Position numbers and translations under genes: made by a program
The notes under the pieces: model-generated
Seen by the model: only the letters and a program-made list of their open reading frames with translations
The model's database searches: none
What the model was told of the DNA's origin: nothing
Assembly (NCBI GenBank): GCA_964489215.1
Contig: CAZAYB010000061.1
Location: 1-13,137 of the forward strand
Origin: CAZAYB01 sp964489215
Lineage (GTDB): Bacteria > Planctomycetota > Phycisphaerae > Sedimentisphaerales > Anaerohalosphaeraceae
Length of the DNA: 13,137 nucleotides
Reading direction: 5' to 3'
Part shown: positions 1 through 6,558 of the stretch, piece by piece
Numbering within the stretch: position 1 is the stretch's first letter
Layout of the letters: every line of letters begins with the position of its first letter

Positions 1-187
1 GTACAAATACCGCTGCCGTTCTTGTAGCTACTCTGACTGGGTCGAAGATATTGTGGTGGATGCGTTTCCAAATGCGGAACCGGAGGGATTCCCTGCCATC
101 GTCTGCCCCGAATGCGGCGGGGACTTCCGTTGCGACACCTCGGAACCGACAAAACACTCGCGTCAACATCCCGATCATGCCTCTTAA
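1..187 (+). CDS. Small zinc-ribbon protein, 5' end at or just outside the window
   Basis: A frame open from base 2 to a TAA at 185-187 gives 61 residues starting YKYRCRSCSYSDW. It holds two CxxC knuckles, CRSC at residues 5-8 and CPEC at residues 35-38, plus a further Cys at 44. Two CxxC pairs about 30 residues apart are the pattern of a zinc ribbon. The opening, an aromatic/basic stretch leading directly into the first CxxC, resembles the start of small FmdB-like zinc-ribbon proteins. Base 1 is G, so it could be the last base of an ATG or GTG start, making the protein about 62 residues and nearly complete; it could equally be the C-terminal domain of a larger protein. The tail is short, polar and His-containing. 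Function is not recognised. The frame is clearly more GC-rich than the DNA that follows, which supports coding. Confidence 0.6.
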   Translation, partial: YKYRCRSCSYSDWVEDIVVDAFPNAEPEGFPAIVCPECGGDFRCDTSEPTKHSRQHPDHAS

Positions 188-423
188 CCAGTTCATAGAC
201 CATATATAACCCATAATCATTCCTTTTTGTCCATCAAAAATCATCAAATACAAATTCCTATGCTATTAAATTATCGCTGCCTAAAACCACCCCCCGAACG
301 AATCGTAGTTGCACTATTTTGCTGAAACGAAAAAAATCCCGACCGGGTTGACGACATTTCCCACCTTTTTACTTCCACCCCTTTTTTGCAAAAAAACGTA
401 AAAAAAGCGCTAAAAACAGGCTA

Positions 424-453
424 ACTTTTGGTCGCCATTGGTCACTTTTGGCC
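424..453 (+). repeat. Three tandem 10-bp units with helical phasing
   Basis: Three consecutive 10-bp units read ACTTTTGGTC, GCCATTGGTC and ACTTTTGGCC. Units 1 and 3 differ at one base; unit 2 shares the TTGGTC end. The GG(T/C)C core recurs at exactly one helical turn. Such phasing is typical of protein-binding direct repeats, but it could be chance in a low-complexity region. It lies about 325 bp upstream of the Spy-like gene. Confidence 0.4.
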
Positions 454-691
454 AGTTTTTAAAAAACACCCAATTTAACGTAAAGCAATACCAATAAAAA
501 CCTTATAAAAATTTTGCGGATTTTCTTATATACCAGGTGTCGCATTGAACACCCGTTTCAAACCTTGTTTGCCCTTGCTAATCCAACACAATATTTACCA
601 TACATTTTTCAAATATTTCTTATTTTTGCAATAAATATACTTCGAATCCGTCTGTACTGGTGAAGGCAAATATTCAACAGTCAAATATCTG

Positions 692-717
692 TTTTCAAAC
701 GCTTATAAGCTTGAAAA
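692..717 (+). promoter_or_regulatory. Interrupted palindrome upstream of the Spy-like gene
   Basis: The outer arms TTTTCAA (692-698) and TTGAAAA (711-717) flank a perfect palindrome GCTTATAAGC (701-710), with a two-base AC bulge on the left. In DNA this is a good operator candidate. In RNA it would form a bulged stem with a four-base loop. The right arm contains TTGAAA, and GTATCT lies 18 bases further downstream (735-740), so the dyad may overlap a weak -35 element. The promoter reading is tentative, because the -10 match is poor. Confidence 0.35.
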
Positions 718-777
718 ACTAACCGTAAAAAACTGTATCTTATTAAACATTAACAACTTATATGAAAGGGTAGTAAA

Positions 778-1329
778 ATGAAGAAAATTGGATTGTTATT
801 ATTGATCTCGCTTATCGCAATGACACAGACAAGCGTTTTTGCACGCGACTTCGATGGTCCCGGCAATCGTCCAATGCGTCCTGGCATGCGTCAGAATAGG
901 CCTCAAAGAAGCCGGATGATGCTAAGATTGATTACCAGACACCAGGACGAACTTGGCGTAACCGATGAGCAACTCGAGCAGCTAAAAGAACTTAGCGAAG
1001 ATGACGATGCCATCAACGCCGCTCAGCAAGAAGTAAGAGAACTTAGAAAAGAACTCTCAGAACTGGTCCGCCAGGGCGCTGATGAGCAGGAAATCAGAGC
1101 CGCAGCCGCCCTGATAGGTTCAGCTATTGGAGATGCCGCGGTACTCCGGGCCGAAAAACACGCCGCTGTCGAGGAAATTCTCACAGAAGAACAGCTCGAC
1201 AAGATCAAAGAGCTAACCGAAGAAATCAAAGACCGTATGCGTCAAAGGCGCCAAAACCGTCAAAATCAGGACGACGACCAGCAAGGTCAGCGTCAAAGAC
1301 GGCGTCCCCGCAGGCAGTACGACCAATAA
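778..1329 (+). CDS. Secreted Spy/CpxP-like (LTxxQ) periplasmic protein
   Basis: The 183-residue protein starts with a clear Sec signal peptide: MKK, a hydrophobic core at 4-15, and a likely cleavage after VFA at 20-22. The mature part is almost wholly helical and charged. It carries two LTxxQ-type motifs, VTDEQ at 61-65 and LTEEQ at 135-139, separated by a long predicted helix. This is the hallmark of the Spy/CpxP/ZraP-like family of envelope chaperones and metal-stress proteins. A low-complexity tail rich in Arg, Gln and Asp (about 153-183) follows and is unlike classical Spy. The start at 778 is supported by GAAAGGG at 764-770, seven bases upstream. The gene is monocistronic: a long leader precedes it and a strong hairpin follows at 1431. 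It probably acts outside the cytoplasmic membrane in protein folding or stress sensing. Family assignment is fairly secure; ligand and stimulus are unknown. Confidence 0.75.
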   Translation: MKKIGLLLLISLIAMTQTSVFARDFDGPGNRPMRPGMRQNRPQRSRMMLRLITRHQDELGVTDEQLEQLKELSEDDDAINAAQQEVRELRKELSELVRQGADEQEIRAAAALIGSAIGDAAVLRAEKHAAVEEILTEEQLDKIKELTEEIKDRMRQRRQNRQNQDDDQQGQRQRRRPRRQYDQ

Positions 1330-1430
1330 TCTAAACCATTAAAAACAAAAGCACTTAAGCAAAGCGCAATCAGCTGTTAAGCTGACATTTGAATAACCTG
1401 CTTATAAAAGCACATTCAATATCAGGTAAC

Positions 1431-1457
1431 CGGGCCCATAATAGGGCCCGTTTGCTT
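1431..1457 (+). terminator. Rho-independent terminator of the Spy-like gene
   Basis: A GC-rich 7-bp perfect stem, CGGGCCC (1431-1437) with GGGCCCG (1444-1450), closes a six-base loop ATAATA and is followed by TTTGCTT. It lies about 100 bases after the stop codon at 1329. The stem is very strong, though the T tract is interrupted. Confidence 0.75.
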
Positions 1458-1463
1458 GCGCAT

Positions 1464-1499
1464 AAAAAAAGCACGCCCGAAATAATATCGAACGTGCTT
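1464..1499 (-). terminator. Rho-independent terminator for the minus-strand methyltransferase gene
   Basis: Read on the minus strand, AAGCACG (plus 1493-1499) pairs with CGTGCTT (plus 1469-1475), with an inner CGA/TCG pairing. The stem runs directly into seven T residues (plus A tract 1464-1470). It lies about 135 bases past the stop codon of the minus-strand gene at 1634. It is back to back with the plus-strand terminator at 1431-1457, so the two convergent units are separated by two one-way terminators. On the plus strand the same hairpin has no T tract. Confidence 0.7.
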
Positions 1500-1500
1500 C

Positions 1501-1546
1501 GGAGGAGGATGTTATGAAAATCTATACAATACCTATACTTACATAA
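1501..1546 (+). other. Tiny reading frame with a very strong ribosome-binding site
   Basis: GGAGGAGG at 1501-1508 is the best Shine-Dalgarno match in the window. Five bases later an ATG at 1514 opens a 10-codon frame (MKIYTIPILT) ending with TAA at 1544-1546. An overlapping ATG at 1509 stops after two codons. The site follows immediately on the hairpin at 1469-1499. It could be a very short translated peptide, the remnant of a lost gene, or coincidence. No plus-strand promoter is obvious, and the upstream terminator at 1431-1457 would reduce read-through. Confidence 0.25.
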
Positions 1547-1633
1547 GGTTTTGCGGTTATTACTCAATTGTGAGCAGGCGATTATAATTATACCGAACCC
1601 AAAATCAAGTATTTATTTATATTTTTTTTAATT

Positions 1634-2668
1634 TTACTTAAAATTTCTTCCAGCTCTCATAAACGCTTTCATATTTTCAAGCGGTGTACCAGGCGGCAAG
1701 TCGCAGCCGGTACTCAAAATGAAATTCGGATAGGGCCTCATTTTTTCCATAAGCTCATTAACCGCTTTTTCAACGTCCTGAACCGTACCATCTCTCATAA
1801 CAAGAGTTGGGTTTACATTTCCGATTATTATAACATCTTCGCCAACCGTCTTTGCCGCATGTGCAAGGTCAAGCCCCGTTTCAGGAGAATCAAGACTTAA
1901 AGCCTGTATCCCCATATCCCTCATCGGCTCAAGCAGATGAGTCGTGTTTCCGCAGATGTGGTATATCGTGTCTACCTGGTCGTATTTATAGCTGTCCATA
2001 ATATTCGCGACGTACCCGGCTGTAAATTCCCTGAACTGTTCAGGCCCTAATATAGAGGCCGTCGGGTCCAGTATACAGACAATATCAGCTCCAGCGGCGG
2101 TAAGTGCCTTTGCGTACTCTATGATGATACTTGTCGTAAATCTGCAAATACCGTGCAGCTTTTCAGGTTCCAGTACTGAATCCAAAGCGACCTGTTCAGC
2201 CGACTCCAGCAGTCCTGCCAGGGTGACCGGCCCGATTATATAAGCCCCGACTTTTACGTCATCGCTCAATCCAATCCGCATCATTTCAATAGTTTTGACA
2301 TAAGACTGCACCCTTGCGTCCTGCATAATGTTAATTCTTCTGTAATGGTCAAGGTCGCTGACTTTTTTTACCGGATGAAGCTCAACGGTACTTGACTCAT
2401 CGGTGGGAAACCTTACAGGCAAACCAAGGGCGTTAGCCTCTACAGACAAATCCATCATCATAAAGGCAGCATCAGGCTTTAACTGATGAACCAGCGCTTC
2501 TATGCAGTTATAGTGCATACCGTGGTTTTGCTGGGCAACCTTTATCGATGTGTTGAGTATTTCGGCCCCGGGAAACCCAACCAGCGGAACAACCAGCCTT
2601 TTATTTTCTGTATAAGCTCTGCGAGTAAGGTCAAGCATACTATCTTTCATTCTTATATCAGCAATCAT
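1634..2668 (-). CDS. Uroporphyrinogen-decarboxylase-fold methyltransferase (MtaA/CmuA-like)
   Basis: The 344-residue protein has the URO-D (TIM-barrel) fold signature and resembles the MtaA/MtbA/CmuA branch, which moves methyl groups between corrinoid proteins and thiols, rather than haem-pathway HemE. The key evidence is a HxC...C pattern, H237-I-C239 (HICGNTTH) and C322 (STGCDLPPGTP), matching the zinc-thiolate site of methylcobamide:thiol methyltransferases. Other family features are GPVTLAG near 146-152, ILDPTAS near 199-205 and IGNVNP near 282-287. Length is normal for the family. The start is supported by GAGAGG five bases upstream of the ATG. No corrinoid protein or partner methyltransferase is adjacent, so the substrate cannot be inferred. 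It is transcribed alone, with a candidate promoter at 2725-2753, an operator-like dyad at 2817-2834 and a terminator at 1464-1499. Superfamily is confident, subfamily likely, substrate unknown. Confidence 0.8.
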   Translation of the reverse strand: MIADIRMKDSMLDLTRRAYTENKRLVVPLVGFPGAEILNTSIKVAQQNHGMHYNCIEALVHQLKPDAAFMMMDLSVEANALGLPVRFPTDESSTVELHPVKKVSDLDHYRRINIMQDARVQSYVKTIEMMRIGLSDDVKVGAYIIGPVTLAGLLESAEQVALDSVLEPEKLHGICRFTTSIIIEYAKALTAAGADIVCILDPTASILGPEQFREFTAGYVANIMDSYKYDQVDTIYHICGNTTHLLEPMRDMGIQALSLDSPETGLDLAHAAKTVGEDVIIIGNVNPTLVMRDGTVQDVEKAVNELMEKMRPYPNFILSTGCDLPPGTPLENMKAFMRAGRNFK

Positions 2669-2724
2669 TTTTGCCTCTCATTAATTAAGCCAGATAATTG
2701 CATTAGTTTTTAATTTTTATTTCT

Positions 2725-2753
2725 ATTATATAATAACAACTCTTCAGTGAAGA
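2725..2753 (-). promoter_or_regulatory. Candidate promoter of the methyltransferase gene with dyad over -35
   Basis: On the minus strand a perfect TATAAT (plus 2725-2730) lies about 57 bases before the ATG. Seventeen bases upstream of it the -35 position (plus 2748-2753) reads TCTTCA, a poor match to consensus. That hexamer is one arm of a 13-bp palindrome, TCTTCAGTGAAGA (2741-2753). A good -10, a weak -35 and an overlapping dyad is the layout of a regulated promoter. No start site is proven. Confidence 0.4.
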
Positions 2754-2816
2754 TAATATCGATGTAGCATCTTTTTTTAACACTATCTTGCTGTACGAAA
2801 ATCGCGACTATTTGTT

Positions 2817-2834
2817 TTGTGATTTTTTTCACAA
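2817..2834. promoter_or_regulatory. CRP/FNR-type operator dyad
   Basis: TTGTGA (2817-2822), six T residues (2823-2828) and TCACAA (2829-2834) form a perfect 18-bp inverted repeat. The core TGTGA-N6-TCACA equals the E. coli CRP consensus exactly. It lies in the 222-bp gap between nfi and the methyltransferase gene, about 150 bp upstream of the latter's ATG and about 95 bp upstream of its candidate -10. It is unlikely to be an intrinsic terminator for nfi, because neither strand has a T run after the stem. Spacing to the promoter is longer than classical class I or II CRP sites. Confidence 0.45.
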
Positions 2835-2890
2835 CACCTTTTATGAGCTAATATGCTTTGCTTTAAGCTTTTACAAAGAAAATGAAAGGT

Positions 2891-3568
2891 TTACTGGTAC
2901 TTTTTTTTGATTTTAGCAACCTGATTATGTGCAATTCTTGCAGGTTCGGGGAGTCTGTATTTTATGGAGCATTTTAAGGTATATTTCAGTGCGTCTTCCA
3001 GAGTGCATAAATGGCCTATTGACACAAAAACAGGCTTTACATTTGTTCTGGTTCTCAATACCGCTCCTATAATTTCATCTTTATCGTATAGTAATGTATG
3101 CTTGCCTTTTTGCGGCTGAGGTTGGCGGTAAGTACCTGTGAGTCTGCTTTTTGCGCATCCTATTGTCGGTATTTGGAAAAACAGTCCCAGATGGGCGGCT
3201 ATTCCCAGTCTTCTGGGGTGTGCTATTCCCTGGCCGTCAACGAGGAATAGGTCAGGCGTATGTTTTAGTTTTTGGGCAGCCTTTATGCAGGCGGGCGCTT
3301 CTCTAAATGACAGCAGGCCGGGCACATAGGGCATTTTAACCTCGTCAACAGCATAGGCCGATTCAATCGGTTCAAGGCCTGGAAACTTTAGCATTACTAC
3401 AGAAGCGAATATTTGTTTTTTGTCTTTGCTGAAAGCGCAATCCAGACCAGCTATGGTTTTTATGCTTTTTTTAATTTTTGTTTTTTTTACCATAGTTTTC
3501 AGCTTTTTCTGAAGTTGTACGGCGGCTTTGCAGTCCATTTCCCATTTGTGAAGATTTTTTATTTTCAA
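2891..3568 (-). CDS. nfi: Endonuclease V (deoxyinosine 3' endonuclease)
   Basis: The 225-residue protein matches endonuclease V, which nicks DNA one nucleotide 3' of deoxyinosine and so starts repair of deaminated adenine. The conserved blocks are all present: AGLDCAF with metal ligand D43, PYVPGLLSFRE with Y81 and E90, LVDGQGIAHPRRLG with D111 and H117, IPTIGCAKSRL at 133-143, and a C-terminal RLPEPARIAH with H214. Length is typical. The reading begins at a TTG codon (plus 3566-3568) preceded by GGGGAAAG on the minus strand. The first in-frame ATG would be residue 11 and would trim the first helix, so TTG is preferred. The N-terminal 35 residues are unusually Lys-rich. The gene is divergent from uvrA across 149 bp, putting two DNA repair genes head to head. 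Confidence 0.93.
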   Translation of the reverse strand: MKIKNLHKWEMDCKAAVQLQKKLKTMVKKTKIKKSIKTIAGLDCAFSKDKKQIFASVVMLKFPGLEPIESAYAVDEVKMPYVPGLLSFREAPACIKAAQKLKHTPDLFLVDGQGIAHPRRLGIAAHLGLFFQIPTIGCAKSRLTGTYRQPQPQKGKHTLLYDKDEIIGAVLRTRTNVKPVFVSIGHLCTLEDALKYTLKCSIKYRLPEPARIAHNQVAKIKKKYQ

Positions 3569-3613
3569 AGCTTTCCCCGTTAATAAAAAGTTTTGTGCGA
3601 TATCAAAAAGTTC

Positions 3614-3642
3614 TTTATTTTACTGGTATTCATTGATACAAT
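3614..3642 (+). promoter_or_regulatory. Candidate extended -10 promoter for uvrA
   Basis: TACAAT at 3637-3642 (five of six to consensus) is preceded by TGA at 3634-3636, giving an extended -10. Seventeen bases upstream is TTTATT (3614-3619), a weak -35. This predicts a leader of about 70 nt before the uvrA ATG. The leader includes AAATTGGCG and AAATTGCG repeated about 19 bases apart (3648-3671 region). No LexA-type box was recognised. Confidence 0.4.
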
Positions 3643-3717
3643 TGCGAAATTGGCGCATTGTGTAAATTGCGTCTAAAGACAGTGTACAGATTACGGGCTT
3701 AATATCGAGATTATTTT

Positions 3718-6552
3718 ATGTATAAGGCCATTAAGATAACCGGGGCAAGCGAGCACAACCTTCGGGGTATTGATATTGACATACCGCGTGATAAATTCGT
3801 AGTTGTAACCGGGATAAGCGGTTCGGGTAAAAGTTCTCTTGCATTTGACACTATCTATGCCGAGGGTCAGCGTAAATACGTTGAGTCATTAAGCGCATAC
3901 GCAAGGCAGTTTCTCGAGCAGATGCAAAAACCGGAAGTTGAAAACATCGAGGGTTTGCCGCCTACTATTGCCATAGAGCAAAGAAGCGCCAGCAATAATC
4001 CCCGCAGTACGGTAGCTACAACTACAGAGATATATGATTACTGCAGAATACTTTTTGCAAGGGCAGGAGAGCCACATTGCTGGAAATGCGGCAAGCCTAT
4101 CACCAGTCAGCATTCCAGTCAGATAGTAGATTCAATTCTTGAAAGGCCCGCCGGCAGCAAGATTCAGCTTCTTGCTCCTGTTGTAAGCGGTCAAAAGGGA
4201 GAGCATAAAGAGGTTCTTGCCCATATTCACCGTGACGGTTTTGTTCGTGCCAGGGTAGACGGTACGGTTTATGATATTAACAGCGTTCCATCTCTTGACA
4301 AGAAAAAGAAGCATGATATAGCGGCGGTGGTTGACAGGCTGATAATCAAGGATTCAATTCGTATTCGGCTGGCCGATTCGGTAGAGATGGCCCTTAAGGC
4401 AGGTAACGGGGTTATGGGGGTAATGGTTTCGGAGCCTGGAGGAAATGATTCCGGTAATAAATGGGAAGAGGTAATATACAGCGAGAAGTTTGCCTGCACT
4501 GACCATCCTGAGGCATCTTTGGAAGAGCTTTCTCCGAGGCTGTTTAGTTTTAACAGTCCCTATGGAGCGTGCAAGTCTTGTGACGGTCTTGGGACGATAC
4601 TGGAATTTGACCCTGAGCTTATAGTTCCGGAAAAGAGTGTCTCTCTTGAGAATGGTGCGATAGAGGCCTGGCGAAAAGGGGGCAAGCGTATGAATATCTA
4701 TTATAACCGCCTGATCAAGAAGTTCTGCAAGAACTTCGGAATAGACAAGTCGACACCTTTTTCAAAGATACCGGCTAAAATCCGCGAGATTCTTATTCAC
4801 GGCACCAAAAAAAAGGATGAGAACAAATACGGCATATCATTTGAGGGTGTAATCCCTAATCTTCAGCGCAGGTGGGAGAATACTACCAGTGAATATGTAA
4901 AGGCAAGGCTTCACAATTATCTTTCGGAGTCGCCCTGCAGGAGCTGTAAGGGTTCAAGGCTTAGGCCAGAGGCTACGGCAGTTACGATAAACGGCAAAAG
5001 TATTTCTGAAATTTCAAAGATGAGTATAACCGAAGCGATAGCTTTTTTTGAAGGTCTTTCTTTTGACAATGAACGTAAGCTTATTGCCCAGGCCCCTCTT
5101 AAGGAGATCCGTGCCCGGCTGCGTTTTATGCTCGATGTGGGTTTGGGTTATCTTACCCTTGACCGTTCGAGCAGGACGTTAAGCGGTGGAGAGGCTCAGC
5201 GTATTCGGCTTGCTACGCAGGTAGGCAGCGGTCTTGTCGGGTGCTGTTATGTGCTCGATGAGCCTACTATCGGGCTTCACCGGCGAGACAATGACAGGCT
5301 TCTTGATATTCTTAAAAAGCTTCGCGATACCGGTAATACTGTAGTTGTTGTTGAGCATGACGACGATGTTATCTCAGCTTCGGATCATATAATCGACATT
5401 GGTCCCGGAGCGGGCCGAGACGGCGGAGAACTGGTGGTGCAGGGCACACTTAAGGAAGTAATGGACTGTGACAAGTCTATAACCGGCAGGTATCTCAGCG
5501 GCAAAAACAGGATAAAGCTTCCCGCTAAGCGGAGGAAGTATAATCTCCATAACGCTCTTGAAGTTAAAGAGGCGACGGAGAATAATCTTAAAAAGATAAA
5601 CGTCAAGTTTCCTATAGGTGTTCTTACCTGTGTTACAGGTGTAAGCGGTTCGGGCAAGAGTACGCTTGTTACGGAGATACTTTTGAAGGCTCTTAAACGC
5701 CGTCTTTACAGCAGCAGGGAAAAGCCCGGCGCTCATAAGCGTCTGCTTGGAATATCTCATGTCGATAAGGTTATCGAGATTGACCAGTCACCTATCGGCA
5801 GGACCCCGCGGAGCAATCCCGCTACATATACCGGTGTTTTCGATCTTATCCGACAGCTTTTTGCCAAGACAAGGGAGGCTAAGATAAGGGGTTATAAGCC
5901 CGGCAGGTTCAGTTTCAATGTCAAGGGGGGTCGATGTGAGTATTGCCAGGGTCAGGGTACCAAGAAGATCGAGATGCATTTTCTTCCGGATGTTTTTGTG
6001 ATTTGTGAGAAGTGCAAGGGTTCGAGGTATAATCCAGAAACTTTGCAGATAACATATCGGGGTAAGAATATTTCAGATGTTCTGGAAATGCGGATTGAGG
6101 AGGCGAAGGAGTTTTTCTGCAACTTTCCTAAGATACAGAGACTGATAAAGGCTCTTTGTGATGTGGGGCTTGGTTATATGAAACTCGGTCAAAGCTCTAC
6201 GACGATGAGCGGCGGTGAGGCACAAAGGGTCAAGCTTTCTTCTGAGCTCGGCAAGCCCAACACCGGACATACACTTTATCTTCTCGATGAGCCGACTACC
6301 GGTCTTCATTTTGCAGATATTCATAATCTTATGAACGTTCTTCGTAAACTTTGTGATATGGGTAATACCGTGATTGTAATAGAGCATAATCTTGACGTTA
6401 TCAAGATGGCAGATTATATTATAGATCTCGGTCCTGAAGGCGGTGATAAAGGCGGCGAGATTGTCGCGACCGGTTCTCCTGAGGAGATAGTTAAAAAGAA
6501 TACCAGTTATACGGCTGCTTACCTTAAGAGGAAGCTGGAACAGGAAGATTAA
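3718..6552 (+). CDS. uvrA: Excinuclease ABC subunit A (UvrA)
   Basis: The 944-residue ATPase is the damage-recognition subunit of nucleotide excision repair; as a dimer it scans DNA and loads UvrB. Both ABC modules are complete. Walker A GISGSGKS is at 32-39 and GVSGSGKS at 641-648. Signatures LSGGEAQR (from 488) and MSGGEAQR (from 830) are present. The Walker B segments are VLDEP (512-516) and LLDEPTTG, with D857/E858. Zinc sites are visible: C121/C124, C260-x2-H263 with C285/C288 (a CxxH variant of the usual CxxC), C407/C410, and the C-terminal DNA-binding finger C740/C743...C763/C766. Length is normal. The start is fixed by the conserved MYKAIKITGASEHNL opening; GAGA seven bases upstream is a weak ribosome-binding site. 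It is the first gene of a probable uvrA-mtnA-glycosyltransferase transcript, and no uvrB or uvrC is nearby. Confidence 0.98.
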   Translation: MYKAIKITGASEHNLRGIDIDIPRDKFVVVTGISGSGKSSLAFDTIYAEGQRKYVESLSAYARQFLEQMQKPEVENIEGLPPTIAIEQRSASNNPRSTVATTTEIYDYCRILFARAGEPHCWKCGKPITSQHSSQIVDSILERPAGSKIQLLAPVVSGQKGEHKEVLAHIHRDGFVRARVDGTVYDINSVPSLDKKKKHDIAAVVDRLIIKDSIRIRLADSVEMALKAGNGVMGVMVSEPGGNDSGNKWEEVIYSEKFACTDHPEASLEELSPRLFSFNSPYGACKSCDGLGTILEFDPELIVPEKSVSLENGAIEAWRKGGKRMNIYYNRLIKKFCKNFGIDKSTPFSKIPAKIREILIHGTKKKDENKYGISFEGVIPNLQRRWENTTSEYVKARLHNYLSESPCRSCKGSRLRPEATAVTINGKSISEISKMSITEAIAFFEGLSFDNERKLIAQAPLKEIRARLRFMLDVGLGYLTLDRSSRTLSGGEAQRIRLATQVGSGLVGCCYVLDEPTIGLHRRDNDRLLDILKKLRDTGNTVVVVEHDDDVISASDHIIDIGPGAGRDGGELVVQGTLKEVMDCDKSITGRYLSGKNRIKLPAKRRKYNLHNALEVKEATENNLKKINVKFPIGVLTCVTGVSGSGKSTLVTEILLKALKRRLYSSREKPGAHKRLLGISHVDKVIEIDQSPIGRTPRSNPATYTGVFDLIRQLFAKTREAKIRGYKPGRFSFNVKGGRCEYCQGQGTKKIEMHFLPDVFVICEKCKGSRYNPETLQITYRGKNISDVLEMRIEEAKEFFCNFPKIQRLIKALCDVGLGYMKLGQSSTTMSGGEAQRVKLSSELGKPNTGHTLYLLDEPTTGLHFADIHNLMNVLRKLCDMGNTVIVIEHNLDVIKMADYIIDLGPEGGDKGGEIVATGSPEEIVKKNTSYTAAYLKRKLEQED

Positions 6553-6558
6553 AATAAT

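Larger units (their letters stand above)
188..777. other. AT-rich intergenic region, about 590 bp
   Basis: No reading frame with coding character is visible on either strand. The stretch is strongly AT-rich with many A and T tracts. It contains a perfect A-tract palindrome (TTTTTTGCAAAAAA, 382-395), a 10-bp phased repeat (424-453), a weak GGTGT...ACACC dyad (536-553), an AACAG...CTGTT dyad (676-693) and a longer interrupted palindrome (692-717). No convincing terminator follows the zinc-ribbon gene. The length could accommodate a small RNA or a large regulatory region for the exported protein downstream, but nothing in the sequence proves either. Confidence 0.6.

Noticed and set aside
382..395. 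Perfect palindrome TTTTTTGCAAAAAA
   Set aside because: It is explained by abutting T and A tracts in an AT-rich gap; too little information content to call an operator or terminator.
536..553. GGTGT...ACACC dyad with an eight-base loop
   Set aside because: Five-base arms are expected by chance in a 590-bp gap, and no T tract or promoter is nearby.
1347..1474. Three copies of AAAAGCAC at about 60-bp spacing (1347, 1406, 1467)
   Set aside because: The octamer is A-rich, flanks are not shared, and the third copy is part of the terminator stem; no repeat unit extends beyond it.
1370..1567. Minus-strand frame of 65 codons
   Set aside because: It covers both terminator hairpins, has no ribosome-binding site, and its Cys/Arg/Leu-rich product resembles no family.
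5374..5760. Minus-strand frame of 128 codons inside uvrA
   Set aside because: It is antisense to the conserved second ABC module of UvrA; its product has random composition and no recognisable domain.
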